A stretch of 16,530 nucleotides of DNA from an uncultured Campylobacter sp. (GCF_938045465.1 NZ_CALIBF010000028.1:1-16530), one strand, 5' to 3'; numbered from the stretch's first letter, positions 1 to 7,070 are shown. A program made the numbers and translations. The notes: generated from the letters alone by a model not told the origin.

Positions 1-180
1 AGATTGGACTTTGTTTGGAGTCGTCCCGCCGTATCGACAATGACGATATCGATACGGCGCGCCTTCGCCGCCTGCAAAAATCAAAAACAAAATAAGCAGA
101 AAAATCAGGGATTTAAAGTATTTGTTGATAAACCCGAGCACGGCGCCGATCGGCGCAAAGATGTTTTTTAGAAATTGCAT
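1..180 (-). pseudogene. sppA: 5' end of signal peptide peptidase SppA-like gene, joined out of frame to an ftsY fragment
   Basis: Reading down from the ATG at 178-180 gives MQFLKNIFAPIGAVLGFINK followed by a hydrophobic stretch (about residues 24-36, KSLIFLLILFLIFA). This is the cytoplasmic lead and single membrane anchor expected at the start of an SppA-type serine protease. The start overlaps the end of the upstream deaminase gene by 13 bases and has GAAGGA in front, so translation is probably coupled. After residue 36 (about base 73) the frame no longer looks like SppA. The neighbouring frame instead reads QAAKARRIDIVIVDTAGRLQ then TKSN, the G3 (DTAGR) region of the SRP receptor GTPase FtsY. 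The two parts are out of frame with each other, so no sensible fusion protein is made. Either a real rearrangement broke sppA, or the end of the assembled sequence is chimeric. Synteny from memory (Cj0067-Cj0068 in C. jejuni) supports sppA here. Confidence 0.6.
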
Positions 181-1385
181 TTCATTCCTTCGATAAAAAG
201 TGATTTCGCGTTTTTGCTCTGCAAAATAAGCTGTAGCGCCAGCTGGCTCTGCTCGCACTCAATGCCTTCAAAAACGGCGATGTCGGCGAGCTTACCGGCC
301 CTCAGCTCGCCCAAATTTAGCCCCAGCGCGGCTGCTGCGTTTCTCGTCGCGCCTAAAATCAGCGCTCGCGCTAGTTCCGCCAAACCTAGCTCGTCGTGCA
401 TCATTAAATTTGCACGCAGCTCGTCTAAAAAGCTTAGGCTAAAATTTGAGCTAAGCCCATCGGTAGCGATGTTGTAATTAAGCCCGCTTGCGAGCAGCTT
501 TTTAAAGCTCAGCCTCTTTTTGCTAAGCAGGCGGTTGGAGCGCGCGCAGTGCGTGATCGAGTGGAGCTTCGGATCAAAGATGCTAAAATCATCCACCCAA
601 ACGCAATGCGTAAAAAGCGTGCGAAGCCCGCTAAAATGCGCTACAAAGCTACGGGGCGAGTAAAAAGGCGCGGGCGTTGGGTTAAATTTAGAAAGCCAGG
701 TTTTAAGCTTACCGCGCCCCGTGCGCAGCCACTGCCGCTCATACGCACTCTCCATAAAATGCGTGCTTATAGCAAGTCCGTTTTCGCGGGCAAGCTTCGT
801 CGCAAACTCCGTAATCTGCGGGTGCGTCGAATACGGCGAGTGTACCGACACGGCGGGGATGAAAAGCGAGCTTGCAAACGCCTTTGAGCGCTCAAAACGC
901 TGCTTAAATTTCAAAATATTCTCCGCCGTAGCGTCCTTGCTCGCGCCTAAAATTTCATTGAAAAACACGGTTCTAATGCCGCTTTGCGCGCAAGCTTCAG
1001 CCTCGCCGCCGAAGCTTGAAATTTCACCGATCGTACCCACGCCGCTTCGCATCATCGCGGCGATCTGCTCCGCGATTAGCCGTCCGCGCGCCGTGGCGTC
1101 CAGCTGCTGCCTTGAGGCGATGACGCTGCCTAGCCAGTCCAAAAAATCGCCGTAATGCAGCGTGCCTTTGTTTGCGCTAAATTCCAAATGCACGTGCGGA
1201 TTTATAAACGCAGGCATCGCTATATCGCCGCTAAAGTCTAAAATTTCGGCTTGCGGGTATTTGCGCGCCGCACTCGCAAAGGCGCAGACCTCGATTATCT
1301 TCTCGTCAAAGACGATCGCGCCATCTTTTAAAATTTTAAAATTCTCATCGCAGACAAGAACCCACTTCGCCTTTAAAATTCTCAT
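168..1385 (-). CDS. mqnF: Aminofutalosine deaminase-like amidohydrolase (MqnF type)
   Basis: This 405-residue metal-dependent hydrolase belongs to the amidohydrolase superfamily. It probably deaminates 6-amino-6-deoxyfutalosine in the cytoplasm, in the futalosine route to menaquinone that Campylobacterota use. The metal-site signature is complete: H64-x-H66 in NPHVHLE, H209 in STHFMES, H260 in FTHCVW and D309 in ATDGLSSN. The C-terminus has the usual amidohydrolase closing strand (AGKLADIAVFEG). The ATG at 1385 is preceded by AAGGAAAACG. The gene is transcribed away from aroQ and its end overlaps the sppA start, so the two probably form an operon. The family is clear. The exact substrate is inferred from the group, because related enzymes include other nucleoside and chlorohydrolase-type deaminases. 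Confidence 0.85.
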   Translation of the reverse strand: MRILKAKWVLVCDENFKILKDGAIVFDEKIIEVCAFASAARKYPQAEILDFSGDIAMPAFINPHVHLEFSANKGTLHYGDFLDWLGSVIASRQQLDATARGRLIAEQIAAMMRSGVGTIGEISSFGGEAEACAQSGIRTVFFNEILGASKDATAENILKFKQRFERSKAFASSLFIPAVSVHSPYSTHPQITEFATKLARENGLAISTHFMESAYERQWLRTGRGKLKTWLSKFNPTPAPFYSPRSFVAHFSGLRTLFTHCVWVDDFSIFDPKLHSITHCARSNRLLSKKRLSFKKLLASGLNYNIATDGLSSNFSLSFLDELRANLMMHDELGLAELARALILGATRNAAAALGLNLGELRAGKLADIAVFEGIECEQSQLALQLILQSKNAKSLFIEGMKCNF

Positions 1386-1412
1386 CGTTTTCCTTATCTA
1401 AAACAGCGCGTG

Positions 1413-1418
1413 ATTTTA
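1413..1418 (-). promoter_or_regulatory. Putative -10 box for the deaminase/sppA operon
   Basis: On the minus strand the sequence reads GCTAAAAT (box TAAAAT) 28 bases upstream of the ATG. It sits in the divergent spacer shared with aroQ, in an AT-rich context typical of Campylobacter sigma-70 promoters, which lack a strong -35. Confidence 0.4.
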
Positions 1419-1519
1419 GCATAAAATTCTCTTCCGTGCTAAATTTAGAGATAAAATTTTAGCGACCGGGCTTGAACGGGCAAATTTGGCGCCATAGTAA
1501 AAAATAAGCTCGCTTTGGT

Positions 1520-1525
1520 TATAAT
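1520..1525 (+). promoter_or_regulatory. Putative -10 box for aroQ and the downstream operon
   Basis: A perfect TATAAT follows TTTGGT, 32 bases upstream of the aroQ ATG. It is the only strong box in front of the aroQ-aminopeptidase-folK-ATPase run, whose genes overlap or nearly touch, so it probably drives all four. Confidence 0.6.
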
Positions 1526-1557
1526 TTTTGCTTAAATTTCAAAACAAGGACGCAAAA

Positions 1558-2025
1558 ATGAAAATTATGGTGATTCAAGGACCGAATATCAATATGCTCG
1601 GTATGCGCGAACCCGCTATTTACGGGGTTATGAAGATGGAGGATATCCATAAGCAGATGAAGGCGGTCGCCGATCAGAGCGGCAACGAGATCGAGTTTTT
1701 TCAGAGCAATTTCGAAGGCGAGATCGTCGATAAGATCCAAGAGTGCTTCGGCACCTGCGACGGTATCATCATCAATCCTGCCGCCTACACGCACACTTCG
1801 CTCGCTATCCGCGATGCGCTCGCCGCAGTCAGCCTACCTGTGATCGAGGTGCATATCTCAAACATCGCTCGCAGAGAGGAGCTTAGACAAAAAAGTCTAA
1901 TAGCGCCCGTAACAGCGGGTCAGATCATCGGATTCGGCCCTGTGGGATACCATCTGGCAATGATCGGAATGATTCAAATTTTTGAGCAGATCAAGGCAGC
2001 CAGAGCCGAGCAGAAAGCCAAATAA
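1558..2025 (+). CDS. aroQ: 3-dehydroquinate dehydratase, type II
   Basis: Type II dehydroquinase catalyses the third step of the shikimate pathway (3-dehydroquinate to 3-dehydroshikimate) and acts as a cytoplasmic dodecamer. The 155-residue length is normal for the family. The opening MKIMVIQGPNINMLG is the family signature. The catalytic Tyr is Y22 (REPAIYG), with N73 and H79 in INPAAYTHTS and H99 in IEVHISN. An upstream in-frame TTG at 1528 would add ten residues unlike the family start. The ATG at 1558 has AAGGAC at a good distance and is preferred. The gene is first in a plus-strand run, and the M24 peptidase begins within 15 bases of its stop. Aro genes next to folK and flhF/flhG are a known Campylobacter arrangement (recalled from C. 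jejuni Cj0063c-Cj0066c). Confidence 0.95.
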   Translation: MKIMVIQGPNINMLGMREPAIYGVMKMEDIHKQMKAVADQSGNEIEFFQSNFEGEIVDKIQECFGTCDGIIINPAAYTHTSLAIRDALAAVSLPVIEVHISNIARREELRQKSLIAPVTAGQIIGFGPVGYHLAMIGMIQIFEQIKAARAEQKAK

Positions 2026-2027
2026 GT

Positions 2028-3065
2028 TTGGGATTAAATTTGAAAAATTTTATCCTAAAGGACGAAAACGCCGTTTACCACGAGTGCGGATACAGCTGCG
2101 ACAATGCGATATTTTTGAGTCTTTCGGGGCGCAAATTTTTCCTCACCGATGCGCGTTATAGCATCGAGGCGCGCGAGCTTTGCAAAGATACCGAGGTTAT
2201 CGAGGTCGAGCGAAATTTGATAAAAGACGCACGGCTGTTTTTGCGAAAGGCTGGCGTAAAGGAGCTTAGCTACAACCCGTACGATTTTAGCGCGGGTGAG
2301 TGGGAGGCGCTGAGCAAGGGGCTTGGGATAAGATTTAAGGCGCGGGCGAATTTTGCGCAAATTTCGCGCATAGTAAAATCAGAAGACGAGATAAAAATTT
2401 TAAAACGCGCGGCGCAGCTGGGCGCGGAGAGATTTGACGAATTTGCCGCGTTCGTGCGCGCTAGCGGCGAAGGGATGAGCGAAGAGGAGCTGTTTTTTAA
2501 TGCCGAGCTTATCTTTAAGAAAAAGGGTGAGCTTGCGCTTAGCTTTTCGCCTATCGTCGCGATCAACGAAAACGCCGCCAAGGCGCACGCTCTGCCGAGT
2601 AAAAAGCGGCTGCGGCAGGGCGATTTGCTCCTGCTTGACGCGGGGGTTAAATTTAATCGCTACTGCTCGGATAGGACGCGCACGGCGTGCTTTGACGAAA
2701 ATTTTAACTTCGGCAAGGAGCAAAATTTTAAAAACGCCAAACGACAAGAAATTTACGAAATCGTAAAAGAGGCTCAGGCTCTTGCGATCGCGGCGGTTAT
2801 GCCCGGTAAAAAGGCGCGCGAGATCGACGCGGCGGCTAGGGATTTTATCGCGAGGCATGGTTACGGCGAAGCGTTTTTCCACAGCACCGGACACGGCGTC
2901 GGAGTCGATATCCACGAGCTTCCGTTTATCTCAAAGCGCGGAGAGACCGTGCTAAAAGAGGGAATGGTCTTTAGCGTGGAGCCGGGGATCTATCTGCCTG
3001 GCGAGTTTGGCGTGCGCATCGAGGACGTCGTGGTCGTGCGCGAAAACGGAGCTGAAATTTTATGA
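2028..3065 (+). CDS. pepP: M24-family Xaa-Pro aminopeptidase (aminopeptidase P type)
   Basis: This 345-residue protein has the pita-bread fold of family M24. It is expected to be a cytoplasmic dinuclear-metal aminopeptidase that removes an N-terminal residue before proline. Residues 1-115 form the small creatinase-type N-domain and the rest the catalytic domain. All five metal ligands are present: D204 (LLLLDAG), D215 (SDRTRT), H289 (STGHGVG), E318 (FSVEPG) and E332 (RIEDVV), plus H187 (AHALP) and H296 (DIHEL). The first in-frame start is TTG at 2028, two bases after the aroQ stop. TTG at 2040, giving (M)KNFILKDENA with GGGA in front, is an equally good or better start. No ATG is available, so initiation is probably weak and coupled to aroQ. 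Whether it is closer to PepP or PepQ cannot be settled here, so the symbol is tentative. Confidence 0.85.
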   Translation: MGLNLKNFILKDENAVYHECGYSCDNAIFLSLSGRKFFLTDARYSIEARELCKDTEVIEVERNLIKDARLFLRKAGVKELSYNPYDFSAGEWEALSKGLGIRFKARANFAQISRIVKSEDEIKILKRAAQLGAERFDEFAAFVRASGEGMSEEELFFNAELIFKKKGELALSFSPIVAINENAAKAHALPSKKRLRQGDLLLLDAGVKFNRYCSDRTRTACFDENFNFGKEQNFKNAKRQEIYEIVKEAQALAIAAVMPGKKAREIDAAARDFIARHGYGEAFFHSTGHGVGVDIHELPFISKRGETVLKEGMVFSVEPGIYLPGEFGVRIEDVVVVRENGAEIL

Positions 3066-3075
3066 GAGTAGCCAG

Positions 3076-3612
3076 GTGAACGTGCGGCTTAAGAAAAATG
3101 GATTTTACGAGTGCGCGGACGCGCTGTGCGTCGTAAAAAGCGCCGTTTTCCCGATGAGGCGCCGCGAGCGCGGAAATTTTAAAAATTTATACCTACTTGG
3201 ACTCGGCGGGAATTTAGGAGATGTCAGGCGGCGCTTCGAGCGATTTTATCGCGTTTTACAGAGCGATACGCGCTTTTTCGTAGCGCAAAATTCCTTGATT
3301 TTAAAAAACAGACCGTTTGGTTTTTTAGATCAGCCCGATTTTTTAAACGCCGTGATGCTAGTGCAAAGCTCCCTAGCGCCGCTTGCGCTGCTTAAGATTA
3401 TGCAGCGCGCAGAGCTACGATTTGGGCGCAAAAGAAGCTTCAAAAACGCGCCGCGCACGCTGGACGTGGATATTTTATATGCAAGCGCGAAGGTGCGTGC
3501 CTGCGAGCGGCTGATGCTGCCGCATCCAGGTGCTTGCGAGCGTATAAGCGTGATTTTGCCACTTGGAGAGATGAAATTTAAAAGAGGACTGATATGCAAA
3601 CTAAAATCGTAA
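3076..3612 (+). CDS. folK: 2-amino-4-hydroxy-6-hydroxymethyldihydropteridine pyrophosphokinase
   Basis: HPPK transfers pyrophosphate from ATP to the hydroxymethyl-dihydropterin in folate synthesis. The recognisable parts are LGLGGNLGD (residues 41-49), FGFLDQPDFLNAVMLVQ (81-97) and the HPPK signature NAPRTLDVDIL (125-135), with the Mg-binding D130 and D132 and R127. With the GTG start at 3076 (GAGAG seven bases in front) the protein has 178 residues. The N-terminal extension of about 38 residues before the HPPK core is also seen in Campylobacter FolK, as recalled. GTG at 3082 is an alternative, and an upstream open frame back to 3007 only overlaps the aminopeptidase gene. The 3' end overlaps the following ATPase gene by 19 bases. 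In flagellated relatives folK is followed by flhF. Here flhF is absent. Confidence 0.9.
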   Translation: MNVRLKKNGFYECADALCVVKSAVFPMRRRERGNFKNLYLLGLGGNLGDVRRRFERFYRVLQSDTRFFVAQNSLILKNRPFGFLDQPDFLNAVMLVQSSLAPLALLKIMQRAELRFGRKRSFKNAPRTLDVDILYASAKVRACERLMLPHPGACERISVILPLGEMKFKRGLICKLKS

Positions 3613-4793
3613 ATTTTTTAAGCGCCAAGGGCGGAGTCGGCAAGAGCGTGATTGCAGCAAATTTCGCCGAAATTCTAAGCGAGCAGGGCTACCGCACGGC
3701 GATCATAGAAGCGCCAAATTTAAACAATCAAGAGATCATCTTAAACGCTTTGCAAAGAAAGAGGATTTCGCTACCAAGCGCCGTCGCGGTAAAAATTTCT
3801 CAAAATTTAACTCTCGTCTCGCCCGCGGTTGCTTCACAAAATTCTGTAAATAGCGCGAATTCTGCAGCGCAAAATTCTATCAAAAATGCAGGCTCTAGCG
3901 CGGACGATTGCGTCATGCAAAATTCTACGGATAGCGCGCAAGGCTCGCAAGACGACGAAAGTCTCAGCTCGCACAATTACGCGCAAAAACTCACGAGCTC
4001 TGATGGCAAAAACAACTCAGAAAATTCCGCCGCTTCAAATTCAATAGCAAACGCTGCAAAAAATTCTACGAATTGTGCAGCCAAAAAGCCGCAAAATTGC
4101 GAAGATGGATGGAATTTTACAGAATCAGAAAGCCTAGAGAATTTTAAAAGCGATGATTTCACCAAACAAAATTCAATCCATGGCGAGAATTCTCAAAATT
4201 CTGCAAGTAAAGATGAAATGAAAAATTCCGCCCGCTCATCAAATCCCGAAGAAGCCGGAAATTCCGCGAGTGCAAAAGCTCACGAAAGCCCCGCTCGCTT
4301 CGCAAGCGAGCTAAAAGAGGCGGGAATCTTCGATTTTATTTTGATCGATGCGGGGCTTGAGTATCTTGGAGATTTTTTGAGCATCGGCGACGAAAATATC
4401 GTGCTGTGTGCGAACGAGCCCTGCTCGATCAGCAATACCTACGCGCTTTTAAAGACGCTTGGAGCGAGCAAAAAAGAGGTTTTGTTTTTGCTAAATTTCA
4501 CCGCAAGCGAGGATGATGCCGTGATGATCTACGACAATCTAAAGTCGGTTGCGCACCGCAATATAAGCGAGCTGGGCTTTAAACTGCTAGGCTTTGTGCC
4601 GTTTTGCAAACAAGTAGCCGTCTGCTCACAAAATCGCGCGCTTTTTAACTCACACTATCCGTTTTCGCCCGCTACTATCGCGCTTAAGCAGAGCGTCTCG
4701 CGATTTTTGAGCAAGCAGGGCTGCGAGCCGATCGATATGAGCGCTTACCGCGGCGTCGGCGGATTCTTACGAAAACTTAGCAACCTAGTATGA
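3594..4793 (+). CDS. flhG: FlhG/MinD-like ParA-family ATPase with a large low-complexity insert
   Basis: This 399-residue protein belongs to the ParA/MinD ATPase superfamily. It is best explained as FlhG (FleN/YlxH), which normally sets flagellar number together with FlhF. Residues 1-80 hold a deviant Walker A (AKGGVGKS, 11-18, with signature lysine K12 and K17) and the strand NLTLVSPA. Residues 233-399 hold the Walker B-like FDFILIDAG (246-254), NEPCSISNTYALLK (274-287) and a short basic amphipathic end (GGFLRKLSNLV) like the membrane helix of FlhG. Between them lies about 150 residues of Asn/Ser/Ala-rich sequence. Where MinD-type proteins have DAD/DFD after the first strand, this protein reads EAPNLN, so the catalytic Asp appears lost. 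GAGGAC precedes the ATG, which lies inside folK. The position after aroQ and folK matches flhG in C. jejuni, but flhF is missing. It could be a relic or a repurposed positioning ATPase. Superfamily certain; orthology inferred. Confidence 0.75.
   Translation: MQTKIVNFLSAKGGVGKSVIAANFAEILSEQGYRTAIIEAPNLNNQEIILNALQRKRISLPSAVAVKISQNLTLVSPAVASQNSVNSANSAAQNSIKNAGSSADDCVMQNSTDSAQGSQDDESLSSHNYAQKLTSSDGKNNSENSAASNSIANAAKNSTNCAAKKPQNCEDGWNFTESESLENFKSDDFTKQNSIHGENSQNSASKDEMKNSARSSNPEEAGNSASAKAHESPARFASELKEAGIFDFILIDAGLEYLGDFLSIGDENIVLCANEPCSISNTYALLKTLGASKKEVLFLLNFTASEDDAVMIYDNLKSVAHRNISELGFKLLGFVPFCKQVAVCSQNRALFNSHYPFSPATIALKQSVSRFLSKQGCEPIDMSAYRGVGGFLRKLSNLV
3834..4289 (+). repeat. Low-complexity segment of phased AAAATTCY words encoding xNS repeats
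   Basis: The insert of the FlhG-like ATPase (residues 81-232) contains at least 13 Asn-Ser dipeptides, mostly QNS, KNS and ENS. They arise from AATTCT/AATTCC/AATTCA always read in the same phase, usually after CA or AA. By hand count about half of the residues are Ser, Asn or Ala. No domain or hydrophobic segment is visible. The same AAAATTCY words fill several intergenic regions of this window. Confidence 0.75.
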
Positions 4794-4855
4794 TTTACGA
4801 TGAGATTTTAAATCGCGCAAATTCTACTATTTTAAACGGAATTTTAAAAATTTAA
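4790..4855 (+). CDS. Possible 21-residue peptide overlapping the ATPase stop
   Basis: An ATG overlapping the ATPase stop as ATGA opens a frame reading MIYDEILNRANSTILNGILK then I and stop. The overlap resembles coupled operon starts elsewhere in the window. It could be the leftover start of a gene once downstream of flhG, or chance. No separate ribosome site or homologue is recognised. Confidence 0.15.
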   Translation: MIYDEILNRANSTILNGILKI

Positions 4856-4908
4856 TGCTATTCTTAAAGCTAAAATTTTAAATAATATACATAAAAGATA
4901 GATTAATC

Positions 4909-5514
4909 ATGCAGTTGAAAGAAATTTTAAAAGACATCAAAATCGCCCGCGACAATCTCAAAAACGTGGGCAAAAGCGCCACGATCTTCGGCTCGGCACG
5001 CTTTAGCGAGGATAATCGCTATGTAAAAGACGCGCAAAAGCTCTGCGAGGGGCTCGCTGATTTAGGATACTCGATCATCACCGGAGGCGGTGGCGGCATT
5101 ATGCAAGGCGCCAACCGAGGCGCATTTGCGAGGGCGAGGACGCACAGCGTGGGCTTTAACATCATGCTGCCGTTTGAGCAAAAAAGCAACGGCTTTTTGA
5201 CGCAGGGCGCGAAATTTTCGGCATTTGCACCGCGCAAAGGCGCTCTCATCGAAAACAGCGAAATTTTCGTCATCTTTCCGGGCGGCTTTGGGACGCTGGA
5301 TGAGTTTTTTGAAATTTTAGTGCTGGTGCAGACGGGCTTCAAGCGCGCACGGATCTATCTTTACGACGAGGAATTCTACGCGCCTTTGATGGAGTTTTTC
5401 CGCACTTCACTGCTAAAATCTGGCGCGATAAACGAAGAGGATATACAAAATTTCATGCTCTGCGACAGCGTGGATGAAATTTTGACGGACGTGCGACGTA
5501 AGGAGAACGAATGA
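4909..5514 (+). CDS. LOG-family (TIGR00730) nucleotide 5'-monophosphate phosphoribohydrolase
   Basis: This 201-residue Rossmann-type protein belongs to the LOG family. Proven members release a base and ribose 5-phosphate from a nucleoside 5'-monophosphate (cytokinin-activating LOG, bacterial PpnN). The family pattern is complete: TIFGSARF (25-32), GYSIITGGGGGIMQGAN (53-69), the R109/K110 pair in APRKGALIENSE, and PGGFGTLDE (124-132), which carries the catalytic glutamate. Old annotations such as lysine decarboxylase should not be carried over. The ATG at 4909 has only a weak AAAAGATAG in front. The 3' end overlaps the mnmA ATG as ATGA, so the two are translationally coupled. The same adjacency is recalled for C. 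jejuni (Cj0054c-Cj0053c). The natural substrate cannot be read from sequence. Confidence 0.88.
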   Translation: MQLKEILKDIKIARDNLKNVGKSATIFGSARFSEDNRYVKDAQKLCEGLADLGYSIITGGGGGIMQGANRGAFARARTHSVGFNIMLPFEQKSNGFLTQGAKFSAFAPRKGALIENSEIFVIFPGGFGTLDEFFEILVLVQTGFKRARIYLYDEEFYAPLMEFFRTSLLKSGAINEEDIQNFMLCDSVDEILTDVRRKENE

Positions 5515-6542
5515 AAATTTTAGTCGCAATGAGCGGCGGCGTGGATAGCTCGATGTGCGCGAAGCTGCTGAAGGACGCGGGCCACGAGGTGCAGGGCTGC
5601 TATATGAAGCTGCACGCAAAGCCCGGCTATCATGAGGCAAACATCGCCAAAGTTCGCAAGGTTGGCGAGTTTTTGGGTATAAAAATCCACATTTTGGATC
5701 TGCAGGAGGATTTTAATCGCGACGTTTACGAGCCCTTCGTGCAGGCCTATATCGGCGGTCTTACGCCGAATCCGTGCGCGCTGTGTAACCGCCGCATAAA
5801 GCTCGGCAAGCTCTTGGAATTTGCGCGCGAGCAGGGCTTTGAGCGCCTAGCTACGGGGCATTACGTCCGCATCGAGGACGGGCTTTTAAAAGCCGCGACC
5901 GATCTTAGCAAAGATCAGAGCTATTTTTTAGCAAACATCGATCCCGCCGCGCTTAAGTTTATGCTCTTTCCGCTTGGAGGGATGTATAAAAAGGACGTCA
6001 AAGAGGCCGCGCGCGCCTATGCGGAGCTTTCGCAGATCGCTTCTGCGAGCGAAAGCAGCGAGATCTGCTTTGTGGACACCACCTATATCGACGTTTTGAA
6101 CCGCCACACGGGTACCAAAATGCCCGGCATCGTGCGCGACCGCGCGGGCAACGCCGTGGGCACCCACGAGGGCTATATGCACTACACGATCGGCAAGCGC
6201 CGCGGTTTTACGGTGCACGGCGCGCATGAGCCGCACTTCGTGCTAAGCATCGACTCGAGCAAAAACGAGATCGTCGTGGGCGGCAAGGACGAGCTGGCGA
6301 CCTACGAGTTCGACACCGAAAATTTCAACGCCTTTTTAAGCAGGGATGAAATTTTAAATATGCCTGGTCTCGGCGTTAAGATCCGCTACCGCAGCGCCAA
6401 ACTCCCCGTTAAAATTTCGCCGCGCGAAGGAGGCGGGGTGCATGCCGTGCTATCCGCGCCCGCAGCAGGCATCGCTCCGGCACAGCTCGCGGTTTTCTAC
6501 GACGAGCGCGACCGCGTAGTGGCAAGCGGATTTATAAAATAA
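5511..6542 (+). CDS. mnmA: tRNA-specific 2-thiouridylase MnmA
   Basis: MnmA activates U34 of tRNA-Lys, tRNA-Glu and tRNA-Gln with ATP and inserts sulfur delivered by a persulfide carrier. The 343 residues cover the full enzyme. They include the PP-loop AMSGGVDSS (6-14), NPCALCNRRIKLG (87-99), GHYVR (116-120), KDQSYFL (134-140) and ESSEICFVD (181-189), followed by the central and C-terminal beta-barrel domains (HYTIGKRRGF, 224-233). C92 and C186 correspond to the catalytic pair of the E. coli enzyme. The position of E. coli Asp99 is C89 here, which I also recall for C. jejuni. The ATG overlaps the stop of the LOG-family gene and AAGGAGAACGA precedes it. The next gene is convergent, so the operon ends here. 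Confidence 0.95.
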   Translation: MKILVAMSGGVDSSMCAKLLKDAGHEVQGCYMKLHAKPGYHEANIAKVRKVGEFLGIKIHILDLQEDFNRDVYEPFVQAYIGGLTPNPCALCNRRIKLGKLLEFAREQGFERLATGHYVRIEDGLLKAATDLSKDQSYFLANIDPAALKFMLFPLGGMYKKDVKEAARAYAELSQIASASESSEICFVDTTYIDVLNRHTGTKMPGIVRDRAGNAVGTHEGYMHYTIGKRRGFTVHGAHEPHFVLSIDSSKNEIVVGGKDELATYEFDTENFNAFLSRDEILNMPGLGVKIRYRSAKLPVKISPREGGGVHAVLSAPAAGIAPAQLAVFYDERDRVVASGFIK

Positions 6543-7070
6543 AGTTCCTCGCATCCTATGCTCGCTTTTGGCGCCGCTTAGGGCTCATCTGTTCGTAAAA
6601 TGACACTTTGATCGCGCCGCTTGGTTCGCGCTTGCTTTGTTAAATTTCATATCGAAAAAGAGATTTACGCTTTTGAATCCGCGCCTTTAAATTTTATCTT
6701 GCAAGCCTGAGCACACAAATATTATGAGTGTAGCTTTACGATTGAGGCTTTTAAATTTACGCTCTGTCGCTGTGTTACCTACACTGCTAGCGAAATTTAC
6801 GAAAGTTGCGGCGCTAAAATAAAATTTACGGCGACGTCTTATCCAAGCGCGACGCGACGCGAAAATCGCGACCGATACAAAATATTTCGCACGCCGTCGC
6901 GACGACGCGAAATGAAATTTGCGCGCTCCCTCTTAAAGCGATTTGCAATGAAATTCTAAACCTGTGCTAGAGCCCACGAAGATGTTTAAATTTTATAAAT
7001 TTATGCCGAAATAAAATCAAATTTAAAATTTAGCAGCACTTTCCATGCTCGAATTGTGCTCAAATCGCGG
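6543..7070. other. 528-bp intergenic region between convergent genes
   Basis: No convincing gene was found. The only longish open frame (about 6712-6958, plus strand) lacks an early start and any recognisable family. AT-rich sequence with AAATTT words surrounds a compact GC-rich block (6848-6912), listed separately. Confidence 0.6.
6885..6912. terminator. GC-rich imperfect palindrome, possible bidirectional terminator
   Basis: TTTCG at 6885 and CGAAA ending at 6912 flank the perfect 10-bp palindrome CGTCGCGACG (6895-6904), with short mismatches between. The stem lies between the convergent mnmA and DKNYY-like genes. There is no long T-tract on either side, so termination is only a guess. Confidence 0.3.

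Noticed and set aside
549..1155. Two plus-strand open frames (112 and 144 codons)
   Set aside because: They are antisense shadows of the MqnF-type deaminase gene, whose metal-site motifs are all intact on the minus strand.
2055..2915. Several minus-strand open frames
   Set aside because: They are shadows of the M24 peptidase gene, full of low-information Arg/Lys/Ser stretches, with no family resemblance.
3834..4289. CRISPR or phase-variable tandem repeat in the ATPase insert
   Set aside because: The repeated words are short, irregularly spaced and not separated by spacers of constant length. There is no homopolymer tract or fixed repeat unit that would allow slipped-strand switching.
6712..6960. 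About 80 codons open on the plus strand in the mnmA-DKNYY gap
   Set aside because: There is no start codon near its beginning, no ribosome site, composition dominated by AAATTT words and the CGACG cluster, and no family resemblance.
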